64,000 nucleotides of DNA from Labilibaculum sp. (lineage in GTDB: Bacteria; Bacteroidota; Bacteroidia; Bacteroidales; Marinifilaceae), in contig JAEINT010000001.1 in the NCBI GenBank assembly GCA_016342745.1, positions 248,001-312,000 on the forward strand, written 5' to 3'. The first letter of the stretch is position 1. Every line of letters starts with the position of its first letter. The position numbers were made by a program, and so were the translations under genes. Positions 25,123 to 33,638 of this stretch are shown here, in pieces. Below the pieces are notes generated by a model. The model worked only from the letters and a program-made list of their open reading frames with translations. It was not told the origin of the DNA and searched no databases.

Positions 25123-27344
25123 TACTTAATATTAATTTCCTTGTACGAACTTACAAAAAGAATATTCCCCATGTCTTCAAATCCGGTAAATAAATTAGCA
25201 CCTTCTTTCTCAACATCTTCATGATTAAAGCCAAGAATACTTAAATCAGCATCAATTGAATTTTTCATGATTACTTGCTTTTTATTAGCATAGTTAGCGT
25301 TGATCAGTTCAATATTACTTGGAGAAATTGGTAGTCTACCAGATTTAATCAGCGCTAATAGTTTCTCTTTCTGATTATCAAGTTCATCTTCAGGATAAAT
25401 GGCAAAGATCTTAATGGTACCTTTCTTCCAATCTGGATGGCCTTGAATAATGTAGGCTAGTAAGATCATTAGGTTGGCATTTTCCAAGTCTTCAGCTCCA
25501 ATCCAAACATGGATTTCATGATGATAACCAAATCCTTTGTATGACGTGTTTAGAATACAAACATCAAAATGAGTAGATTCTAATAGTTTGTAATTGTCTA
25601 TTACGTAGTTTAATCGATCAGGTTCTGTTCTCGAAAATTCAAAGAGAATTGTGTTGTAACCAGTACCGGAAATACCAGAAAGCTGCATTACCTGTGCAAT
25701 GGCAGAAGTCATAGAAGGACTAATTATGGTATCCAAATAAACTCTATTTTTACTGCCAGATGCTAAATTAATTAATCGATCCATTACTTTTTTCGATTCG
25801 AGATTTGTTTCCTCGTTTAAAAATCCTTCCAAGTAATGAATGTAAGTCCCAAATCCATATTTATAAGATATCCATCGCAATAAATCAAAGGCTGATCTGC
25901 GTTTAAAAGAATCTTCCGAAATACAAATTGCAAAAGGTCTCCAACTTAGTTCTCTATCTCCTTTTTCTGCTCTTTGCGCAAATATTTGCAAGTATCTACT
26001 CAGCTGAAAAACTACCCCTTTAAATAGTTTTGCAAGACCTCGTGATTCTTTCGAAGTTATATTGATTCCATAATAAATACCACCCATTATCAGTAATGAT
26101 AAAATGGCATAGCTCATATTCATTTGAAACATGATCCAAAAGGACAAAATGGCTCCTACCAATGAAAAATACCACTTCGAACGGAATGTTGGACGATAGG
26201 ATGGATCTGCAGCAAAATGCTCTAAAAAGGAGATCAAACAAATGGCACCGTAGGTAACCATGAAAAACATCGATATAATCTGAGCAACAAAGTTGACATC
26301 ACCAATAAAAACGAATACAAAAGCAATGATAATGGATATTACTGAAGCATTTATTGGTTCATTATTTGATTTATTTTCTTTTTTTAACCATTTGTTTAAT
26401 CCATGTTGTGGAAAAATATCATCTAAACCAATTGCTTGTAAAGTACGCGGTGCCACCATAATGGAACCTAGGGCAGAAGAAATAGACGCTGCAGCTAAAC
26501 CAATGGGAATGATCGGACCCCAAAGTGCAATTTTTCTCATAATTAATTGATCACTTGCCAAATCTTCTGGACTTGCGGATATGGTAAATTTATAGGCTGC
26601 AAGCATATAGATTAGTAGTCCTGCGATGGTTGCCCATATGGTACCCTGTGGGATTGATTTTCTTGGATTTTTTAAATCACCCGATAAACCCAGTCCGGCA
26701 GCTAAACCTGTAAAAGCAGGGAAGACAATCGTAAATACATAGAAAAAGCTTTTCGGATTTTCGATTGTAGCATCTAAAATGATTTCTTTTGGAGCAGACT
26801 CAGGAGATCCTAAGAAAAACATGGCCAAAGCAATTCCTAATATGGCAACAACAAAATACAAAGCTTTCATACCAATATTGGCTCCTTTGTAAAGGAATAA
26901 TCCTGATAAAAGTGCCATTGTTGGTATGCTAATTAATCTTTTGTCATAGATTAGCCATCCGTAATTGTCAGCAAACCATTGTATTGCCGGATCAAAGGCT
27001 TCAGCAAAGGCAATTACGTAAAAGGCAACAGATATGGCTTGTGATAGGTATAGCGTAATTCCAATTGCGGCGCCAATGTTTAGTCCGAACGATCGCGAAA
27101 TGATATAGTATGCTCCACCACCGAGTACTTTTTGATTGGTGGCAATTTCGGCTACAGCCATTGCCGTTGGAATGGTCACCATATGACCTAAAATAATAAT
27201 TCCAATAACACCAATAAAACCTATATTACCTACTGCCCATCCAAAACGAAGAAATAGGATAGCACCTAAAATAGTGGAAATTGCAGTTAAGAAAACGGGT
27301 AGAGTACCAAAATTTGCTTTGGACTTTAGTAAATTATCTGCCAT
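25122..27344 (-). CDS. SLC12-like (cation-chloride cotransporter family) APC transporter
   Basis: The 740-residue protein has about 12 membrane helices (residues about 15-440) of the APC superfamily, with the N-terminal block GTLPVFLTAISTILGAILFLR characteristic of SLC12 cation-chloride cotransporters, followed by a long cytoplasmic domain (about 450-740). That domain shows SLC12 features such as the WIGAEDLENANLMILLAYII region. Eukaryotic relatives move Na, K and Cl together; bacterial members may move ions or amino acids. It is coupled by a TAATG overlap to the binding-protein-like gene downstream. Ion specificity is not decidable here. Confidence 0.83.
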   Translation of the reverse strand: MADNLLKSKANFGTLPVFLTAISTILGAILFLRFGWAVGNIGFIGVIGIIILGHMVTIPTAMAVAEIATNQKVLGGGAYYIISRSFGLNIGAAIGITLYLSQAISVAFYVIAFAEAFDPAIQWFADNYGWLIYDKRLISIPTMALLSGLFLYKGANIGMKALYFVVAILGIALAMFFLGSPESAPKEIILDATIENPKSFFYVFTIVFPAFTGLAAGLGLSGDLKNPRKSIPQGTIWATIAGLLIYMLAAYKFTISASPEDLASDQLIMRKIALWGPIIPIGLAAASISSALGSIMVAPRTLQAIGLDDIFPQHGLNKWLKKENKSNNEPINASVISIIIAFVFVFIGDVNFVAQIISMFFMVTYGAICLISFLEHFAADPSYRPTFRSKWYFSLVGAILSFWIMFQMNMSYAILSLLIMGGIYYGINITSKESRGLAKLFKGVVFQLSRYLQIFAQRAEKGDRELSWRPFAICISEDSFKRRSAFDLLRWISYKYGFGTYIHYLEGFLNEETNLESKKVMDRLINLASGSKNRVYLDTIISPSMTSAIAQVMQLSGISGTGYNTILFEFSRTEPDRLNYVIDNYKLLESTHFDVCILNTSYKGFGYHHEIHVWIGAEDLENANLMILLAYIIQGHPDWKKGTIKIFAIYPEDELDNQKEKLLALIKSGRLPISPSNIELINANYANKKQVIMKNSIDADLSILGFNHEDVEKEGANLFTGFEDMGNILFVSSYKEINIK

Positions 27345-27409
27345 AAATGGTTAGCGTTTGTTTTTTATCAAAGTGATAAATATAGTTAATCAGAACTAAT
27401 AATTAACTT

Positions 27410-28546
27410 TTAAAGCATCGAAAGCTGTTTTGTTATTTCAGATAGTAGCAAATTAGTATCAAAAATCTTCTGATGATATAGAATCTTACCATTTCGATCA
27501 ACCAGTAAAATATTGATATTTCGATCTAGGTATTTAACGAAATCCACACTTTTATCGATGCTTTCGATTTGAATGTATTTTTGATTGTCATTAAGTGTTG
27601 GATGCCATAATTCTCCTTTGTTAGTTCCTGGTATGCGAACCATATTGTACGATGAATTTCTTATTATACTGACCAAATCAATACGCTTATTTTCTAGTTT
27701 TGACTGAATCTCTTCAAGGGCTTTGTAATGTCTGTCATTTTTGTCCGGAGTCCATGCACGCCAGATGTAAAAAAGGTGTAAGTTTTGCTTGCTCTTTTTT
27801 AAACTAAAGCTTTCTCCTGTAAGTGTTGTCCCATTTATGTTTGGGACTTCTCCTCTTTCCGAAATCCCATCCAAAACAGCAACTCTCTTATTCAAATTCT
27901 TAACGTAAATTCCATTTGGGTTTGCCTTGTTAAGAATCTCCAAATACTTTTTTAGATCTTCGAGACTTGTCTTAGCACCAAAATAATCCTGATAAATTAA
28001 ATAAGGCACAACGGGAGAAGAAGCGTATTGGTAGAAATATTTTTGTTTGAATTTATTTAGTTTTTTGTAATCATCAAGAAGCGTTTTCTTTTTAACCGTG
28101 TCCGCTAATACTTCAGGTAACTCTAAAGCATCAACGATCTTTAGTTTTTTCTGAGTATTGATTTCTTGTTTTTCCAGATAGTCTTCGTATCGGTCTTGTG
28201 CTTCCGAGCCTGTAAGCTTTCCAATGAGAATTTTACGCTCGAATTTATCTTTATGTACCAGCAGGTTCATTTGTGATGGGGATAGGAATAGTTTTGCTCT
28301 TTTGTATTTAGCGAAACGTAGTTGAGCAACAAAAGCGTGATCTGCTTTTCCAGTAAAGCTAAATTCTCCATTGTTTGTCATTGTCGAATCAAGAAGAATT
28401 ACTTCTTCTCCAGTTTCCTGATAAAGAAATAGTTTTTCATTTTGCAGTCCACCAATCATTCCTTTTAAAGAGAATTCCTTTTCTTGCGCATTTACAGTGG
28501 ATAATACGGATACGAGTAGGAGTAGAGTTAAATATTTTTTCATCAA
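27410..28546 (-). CDS. exported DUF4369 / thioredoxin-like protein without cysteine
   Basis: The 378-residue protein has a signal peptide (about 1-20, STVNAQ), a DUF4369-type beta domain (about 22-120: FSLKGMIGGLQNEKLFLYQE), a helical middle, and a C-terminal thioredoxin-like domain (about 240-375). The expected WCxxC site reads WRAWTPDKN, and I find no cysteine in the whole protein, so it cannot do thiol redox chemistry. In Bacteroidota many DUF4369 proteins are attached to TlpA domains; a non-redox binding or chaperone role is possible. It is 20 bases downstream of hydF on the same strand. Confidence 0.72.
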   Translation of the reverse strand: MMKKYLTLLLLVSVLSTVNAQEKEFSLKGMIGGLQNEKLFLYQETGEEVILLDSTMTNNGEFSFTGKADHAFVAQLRFAKYKRAKLFLSPSQMNLLVHKDKFERKILIGKLTGSEAQDRYEDYLEKQEINTQKKLKIVDALELPEVLADTVKKKTLLDDYKKLNKFKQKYFYQYASSPVVPYLIYQDYFGAKTSLEDLKKYLEILNKANPNGIYVKNLNKRVAVLDGISERGEVPNINGTTLTGESFSLKKSKQNLHLFYIWRAWTPDKNDRHYKALEEIQSKLENKRIDLVSIIRNSSYNMVRIPGTNKGELWHPTLNDNQKYIQIESIDKSVDFVKYLDRNINILLVDRNGKILYHQKIFDTNLLLSEITKQLSML

Positions 28547-28566
28547 GATTTAGTTTTGTTATCTGT

Positions 28567-29787
28567 TTACAAATAGTCTGATGTTGAGTCTTCAATTTTG
28601 GAAAAAGGAGCTACTGCTCGATTGTAGATCCCTTGAACATAGGCAATTGCCATACCGTAGTTGGTAACTGGTATTCCAGCATCAATAGCTGGCTGAAGTC
28701 GATTACCTAGTTGCTTTGGTGTAATCATACATCCACCACATTGAATTAAAAGAGCATAGTCGCTTATGTCACCAGGAACTTCGTCTAATCCGGCAACAAC
28801 TACATATTCTAGTTGTTTGCCAGTGAAATTTGAGATCCATCGAGGAATTTTTACACGTCCAATATCATCACAAGAGCTATGGTGCGTGCAACTTTCGAGT
28901 AACAATACTTTGTCACTATCTTTTAATTCTGATATTTTGGGAGTTCCATTTAAATAGGCACTAAAATTGCCTTTGAAATGGGCCAGCATAATGCTAAAAC
29001 TGGTTAATGCAATATCGGAAGGAATCGATGCGCCAGCCTTTAAAAATACTTGGCTGTCGGTGACTACAAGTTTGGGTTTGATCCCAGTTTTACGTAAAAA
29101 AGCATCAACTTCCTTTTCTTTTAAGACTATGCAAACTGCATCATTATCAAGAATGTCTCGAATTGCTTGAACTTGCGGAAGAATAAGTCTGCCTTCAGGA
29201 GCTTCAAAGTCTATTGGTGTAATCAATAAAACGATATCACCATATGAAATTAAATCGCCAAGTAGAGAAGGAGTTGTGTAAGCCGATTCTGGAATCGTTG
29301 ATTTTATGCTGTTAACGATGGGCTCAATATTGCCTTCGTTGTTTGAGAAATGAAGAATTTCTTTAGCACCATTTTTTTGTAATAAATCAGAAGTATTTTG
29401 GTGCAATAATTCAATATCTTGTTTATTGTGAACAGCTATAAATGGAACATCTTGTTTTCGGAATTTTTCAATAAGACCCAATTCAAAATCACCAAATGTA
29501 TTCTGAGTGATTACCAAAATTGCTAAATCAATGGTTTTAATGGCTTGATTGGTCTTCAGAATTCGTTTTTTACCTAGATCTCCTGTATCATCAATACCAG
29601 CCGTATCGATTAGAATGACAGGACCAAAACCAGTTATTTCAAAGGATTTTTTAACAGGATCGGTTGTGGTTCCAGCTACGTCAGAAACAATCGCAATATC
29701 TTGTCCTGCAAGAAAATTGATTAAGGTACTTTTCCCATTATTTCTTCTTCCAAAAATTCCAATATGAGGACGTCTTTCTCTTCCCAT
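28567..29787 (-). CDS. hydF: [FeFe]-hydrogenase H-cluster maturation GTPase HydF
   Basis: HydF is the scaffold and GTPase on which the [2Fe] part of the H-cluster is assembled before transfer to hydrogenase. The 406-residue protein has a G domain with P-loop GRRNNGKS (13-20) and DTAG (61-64), a dimerisation domain, and a C-terminal cluster site C300-T-H302 plus C350-G-G-C353. In the family signature CxHx44-53HCxxC the second His is Gln349 here; that His is known to be variable. It follows aspA by 24 bases, an arrangement typical of hyd operons, but hydE, hydG and a hydrogenase are not in the window. Confidence 0.94.
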   Translation of the reverse strand: MGRERRPHIGIFGRRNNGKSTLINFLAGQDIAIVSDVAGTTTDPVKKSFEITGFGPVILIDTAGIDDTGDLGKKRILKTNQAIKTIDLAILVITQNTFGDFELGLIEKFRKQDVPFIAVHNKQDIELLHQNTSDLLQKNGAKEILHFSNNEGNIEPIVNSIKSTIPESAYTTPSLLGDLISYGDIVLLITPIDFEAPEGRLILPQVQAIRDILDNDAVCIVLKEKEVDAFLRKTGIKPKLVVTDSQVFLKAGASIPSDIALTSFSIMLAHFKGNFSAYLNGTPKISELKDSDKVLLLESCTHHSSCDDIGRVKIPRWISNFTGKQLEYVVVAGLDEVPGDISDYALLIQCGGCMITPKQLGNRLQPAIDAGIPVTNYGMAIAYVQGIYNRAVAPFSKIEDSTSDYL

Positions 29788-29811
29788 TTCTTAATAATCA
29801 GTTAACAGTTA

Positions 29812-31254
29812 TCACTGTAAAGTTTCTGCAATACGGAAGCCTAACTTTAGAAGTTCTTCAGGTTGAATTAACTTCAACAAGCTTTCTTTATCAATCATTT
29901 TTTGTTTTTCGTTGGCTTCAATAATTGTAGAATTTGAAGCTTTCATTTCCTTTGCTAATTTGGCTGCTTGATGGTAACCAATATATGGAGATAAGGCGGT
30001 TGCTACAGAAGGATTTTTCAGAATCGTCTCTTCAATTGGATTGGTTTTAATTTCCAACTCATTAAATAAGTTGTCTGCTAAAGAATTGTTTGCAGCAATT
30101 AATAGTTTGATACTATCGAGCAATGCATGACCGATGCTTGGTAAGTAAGCATTTAGCTCTAAACAGCCCTGTCCAGACAGATTGCTAATCATCAAATCAT
30201 TAGCGTATATTTTGTGAGCTGCACTTATCACAAATTCAGGAATGACGGGATTAATTTTCCCTGGCATAATCGAACTTCCAACTTGTTTCTGTGGTAAGTG
30301 TACTTCTCGATTTTGAAATAAATCTGAGCCAAGTAAACGAAGGTCGGCTGCCATCTTTTCTAAATTAACAGCATGTGCTTTCAATGTCGCATGAACTTCT
30401 ACAAAAGAGTCAAGATTAGCGGTCGTATCCGATAAATTTTCGGATCGAGTGATGGGTAAACCAGTTAATTTTTGAAGCTTAGGAACAACTTCCACAATGA
30501 AAAAACGAGGAATCGAAAGGCCAGTTCCAATTGCACCACCGCCTAAATTTACTTCCTTAATTCGTTCAAAGCATTTAGAAACCCTCCACCAATCTCTCGA
30601 AAGAGCATTGTTGTAGGTGCTAAACAATTTATCGTAAGAAGAAGGAACGGCTGCTTGCATTTGTGTGTAGCCTTGTCGAAGCACATTTCGGTGTTTACTT
30701 TCTGTCTTTTCAACCTGCGTTCGAAGACTATTAATTGAATCTTCTAAATCCTGCAAAAGACGAATTGCAGCAACCTTTAAAGCGGTTGGAATTACATCAT
30801 TTGTCGATTGAAAAACATTTGCATGTTCAAAAGGATCAATTTCTTGATATGAACCACAATCTTTACCCGTATTTTGAAGTGCAAGGTTCGCAATGATCTC
30901 ATTCAAATTCATATTGATACTTGTTCCTGCACCACCTTGAATGGCTGGGCAAATAAAGTGTTCAAAATGTTTCCCGTCGTTAATTTCAATAGAAGCCTTT
31001 TCTAATTCGTCAATTAGTTTTGAATCGATTAATTGAAAAGGGAATTCTTCTTGTGGAAATTTATCTTCAATTGCTTTTAAGAAGCTTAAATAGGTTTGGT
31101 AACAAGCCTGTTTTACAATTCCAATAGCCATGAACCACTCCTTGTGAAAGGCAGTTTGATCAGGGAAATTTTCTTTCGCCCGAAGAGAATGAATTCCCCA
31201 AAGAGCATCTTTCGGAATTTCCCTTTGTCCTATGAAATCAGATTCGCTTCTCAT
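29812..31254 (-). CDS. aspA: aspartate ammonia-lyase (aspartase/fumarase superfamily)
   Basis: The enzyme would convert L-aspartate to fumarate and ammonia. The 480-residue protein has the superfamily signature GSSIMPGKINPVIPE with the catalytic Ser, the DVIPTALKVA region and GGAGTS at the aspartate-binding region. Aspartase-like genes are regularly found with hydE, hydF and hydG, and this one is directly upstream of hydF; a supply of ammonium for H-cluster assembly has been suggested for such lyases. A fumarase function is less likely because of the length and context. It is 7 bases from the upstream response regulator gene. Confidence 0.85.
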   Translation of the reverse strand: MRSESDFIGQREIPKDALWGIHSLRAKENFPDQTAFHKEWFMAIGIVKQACYQTYLSFLKAIEDKFPQEEFPFQLIDSKLIDELEKASIEINDGKHFEHFICPAIQGGAGTSINMNLNEIIANLALQNTGKDCGSYQEIDPFEHANVFQSTNDVIPTALKVAAIRLLQDLEDSINSLRTQVEKTESKHRNVLRQGYTQMQAAVPSSYDKLFSTYNNALSRDWWRVSKCFERIKEVNLGGGAIGTGLSIPRFFIVEVVPKLQKLTGLPITRSENLSDTTANLDSFVEVHATLKAHAVNLEKMAADLRLLGSDLFQNREVHLPQKQVGSSIMPGKINPVIPEFVISAAHKIYANDLMISNLSGQGCLELNAYLPSIGHALLDSIKLLIAANNSLADNLFNELEIKTNPIEETILKNPSVATALSPYIGYHQAAKLAKEMKASNSTIIEANEKQKMIDKESLLKLIQPEELLKLGFRIAETLQ

Positions 31255-31261
31255 GATTACT

Positions 31262-32419
31262 TTAAGCTTTAGTATACGATTTTACATCTTGAACCGAAAT
31301 TGTATCCTGTCCAAGTATAATTAGCCTTTCGATAATATTTCTGAATTCTCTAATGTTCCCTGTATAGTTGATCTTCTGCAATTCTTTCACTGCATCTTCA
31401 TCTATGTTTTTTAAGGGTAAACCCATTTCTCCACAAATCATTTCAATAAAATGATTTGCCAATTTAGGAATATCATCGGTTCTATCGTTTAATGGAGGTA
31501 CGTGTATTAAAATTACGCTTAAGCGATGATATAAATCTTCTCGGAAATTATTGTTCTCAATTTCTTCAGCAAGATTTTTGTTGGTTGCTGCTATTACGCG
31601 AACATTCACCTTAATTTCTTTATCGCCACCTACACGAGTTATTCTATTTTCTTGCAAGGCACGCAAAACTTTTGCTTGCGCAGATAAACTCATATCTCCA
31701 ATTTCATCTAGAAAAAGAGTTCCTCCATCAGCCAATTCAAATTTGCCTTTTCGTTGTTTATGCGCTGAAGTAAAAGATCCTTTTTCGTGTCCAAAAAGCT
31801 CACTTTCAATTAATTCAGATGGTATTGCAGCACAGTTTACTTCAATAAATGGTGCTTTTGAACGATTACTTTGTTCGTGAATGCGATGAGCGACCAATTC
31901 TTTTCCAGTTCCATTAGGCCCTGTAATCAGTACTCGAGCATCAGTTGGAGCAACTTTATCGATCATATCATTAACCGATTCGATAGCTCCAGAACTTCCA
32001 ATCATCTCATATTTTTTACTGACTTTACGTTTTAAAACTTTAGTTTCCGTAATCAGTTTCGATTTATCCATTGCATTTCGAATCGTTATCAGGATTCGAT
32101 TTAGATCAAGTGGTTTTTCAATAAAATCAAAAGCACCCTTTTTAATGGCATCAACGGCAGTATCAATATTACCATGACCAGAAATCATGATAACAGGAGT
32201 ATCCAAAGCAAGTTCCTGTGTTTTTTCCAGAACTTCGATTCCATCCATTTGAGGCATTTTGATATCGCACAAAATAACATCAAACTCATCTGTTTTTGCT
32301 AGTTCTAAACCTTCTAAACCGTTTTCGGCTAAGCTAATTTCATAATCCTCGTAGGATAAAATATCTTTTAGGGTATTACGAATGCTTTTTTCGTCGTCGA
32401 TGATTAGGATTTTGGACAT
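31262..32419 (-). CDS. NtrC-like response regulator lacking GAFTGA and DNA-binding domain
   Basis: The 385-residue protein has a receiver domain (1-115, phospho-acceptor D52 in CDIKMP) and a sigma-54-type AAA+ domain (about 140-370, Walker A GPNGTGKE at 167-174, FLDEIGDMSLSAQAK). The sigma-54 contact loop GAFTGA reads G214-S-F-T-S-A219. The protein ends shortly after the AAA+ C-terminal subdomain (SVQDVKSYTKA), so the usual Fis-like helix-turn-helix is absent. Close relatives of this shortened form seem widespread in Bacteroidota. It may act without direct DNA binding or through a partner. No sensor kinase is encoded next to it. It lies between ppx (5 bases) and aspA (7 bases). Confidence 0.85.
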   Translation of the reverse strand: MSKILIIDDEKSIRNTLKDILSYEDYEISLAENGLEGLELAKTDEFDVILCDIKMPQMDGIEVLEKTQELALDTPVIMISGHGNIDTAVDAIKKGAFDFIEKPLDLNRILITIRNAMDKSKLITETKVLKRKVSKKYEMIGSSGAIESVNDMIDKVAPTDARVLITGPNGTGKELVAHRIHEQSNRSKAPFIEVNCAAIPSELIESELFGHEKGSFTSAHKQRKGKFELADGGTLFLDEIGDMSLSAQAKVLRALQENRITRVGGDKEIKVNVRVIAATNKNLAEEIENNNFREDLYHRLSVILIHVPPLNDRTDDIPKLANHFIEMICGEMGLPLKNIDEDAVKELQKINYTGNIREFRNIIERLIILGQDTISVQDVKSYTKA

Positions 32420-32424
32420 ACTTA

Positions 32425-33390
32425 TTATTTTGATTCAGCAATTTTGTTTACATCTGCTGATGGGGTGTTAAGTTTAATAAATTCAAATAATGCACCTTCT
32501 TTTAGAGCAAAAGAAGATTGGAATAATTTACTAAATCCAGCTTCTTTTATCAGGTAATTAATGAAGATACTTGCGATCACAATTAATTCTACACGAACAG
32601 GATCCATTCCTTTCATTTGCTCTCTTTCCTCAAGACTAGAGGCTATAAACAATTGATGTAGTTTGAAAAAGTCTTTCAATTTAATCTCAAAATGAGTTAC
32701 TGGGAAACCATTTAAACTTGGATGATCAGCCAATAAGACTTGTTTAAAAGTATCAAAAGATCCAGAAGAACCAATCAATGTTTTTACGGAATTTACTTCC
32801 AGAGCTTCAAATAAATCTTCCATTTCCGCTTTAAGATATCCTTCAATATCCTTAATCATATTCTTATTGATCGGGTCGGTAGGTTTAAATTTTTCAAGTA
32901 AACGAGTCATTCCTAAAGGATAGCTGTTTTTCCAGAATACCTTTTCATTGTTTGCAATAATGATTTCATTGCTGCCACCTCCAATGTCTAAAATAGCGAC
33001 CGGTTCGTGGTTTAATTCAATAGCTTTCTTAGTGCCTGTAAAAATTAAGTCAGCTTCTCTTTCTCCCGAAATAACTTCAATATTGATATTGTATTTTTCT
33101 TCGATCATTTGAACGAACTCATTGCCATTATCAGCAGATCTAATTGCCGAAGTTGCATAGGCTATGGTTTTTGAAACTTCGAACTGCTTTGAAATTTCGC
33201 TTATTTGATCAAATGCATCTTGTGCTCTTTTTATAGCATCATCCGTAATTCTATTCTCGTTGATTCCGCCTTTTCCTATTTTTGTTGCATACTTCGAACG
33301 GTTCAGAATCTTTGGTATGCCAGATTCATCCCATTCTGCAACAAGCAGATTAAATGTATTTGTTCCTAAATCTATTACAGAAATTCGCAT
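32425..33390 (-). CDS. Ppx/GppA family phosphatase
   Basis: The 321-residue protein has the ASKHA fold of exopolyphosphatases and guanosine pentaphosphate phosphohydrolases: VIDLGTNTFNLLVAE at the N-terminus, AILDIGGGSNEII in the second phosphate loop, and GSSGSFD. It is of the short type without the C-terminal HD-like domain. Such enzymes remove phosphate from polyphosphate or pppGpp and act in stress and starvation responses. It is the first gene of a tightly packed run with the NtrC-like gene, aspA and hydF, which suggests joint expression. Which substrate it prefers cannot be told from sequence. Confidence 0.87.
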   Translation of the reverse strand: MRISVIDLGTNTFNLLVAEWDESGIPKILNRSKYATKIGKGGINENRITDDAIKRAQDAFDQISEISKQFEVSKTIAYATSAIRSADNGNEFVQMIEEKYNINIEVISGEREADLIFTGTKKAIELNHEPVAILDIGGGSNEIIIANNEKVFWKNSYPLGMTRLLEKFKPTDPINKNMIKDIEGYLKAEMEDLFEALEVNSVKTLIGSSGSFDTFKQVLLADHPSLNGFPVTHFEIKLKDFFKLHQLFIASSLEEREQMKGMDPVRVELIVIASIFINYLIKEAGFSKLFQSSFALKEGALFEFIKLNTPSADVNKIAESK

Positions 33391-33587
33391 GAATTACTAT
33401 TTGGTTGAGTTAATTGTTTGATTGATTAGATTTTCAGTTGAAACTATTTAACTTTTAATGTAATCAAATTAAAATCGAAGATACTAAAAACTTTGCTCTC
33501 GATTCATGATTTTGGATTGGATCTTACAAGGAATAAGATTTTTTAACGTTTCAAGATTCATCAATATTTGTGCCTTATTTTTCAAAA

Positions 33588-33616
33588 TGAAAAATGCCCC
33601 ATAAAATGAGGCATTT
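33588..33616 (-). terminator. rho-independent terminator after the ABC transporter operon
   Basis: On the minus strand AAATGCC (33616-33610) pairs with GGCATTT (33598-33592) with extra CAT/ATG pairing inside, followed by TTCATTTT. It lies about 20 bases after the permease stop codon. The rest of the gap 33391-33638 has no gene. Confidence 0.7.
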
Positions 33617-33638
33617 ACAAATCATATAATGGTTTTAT

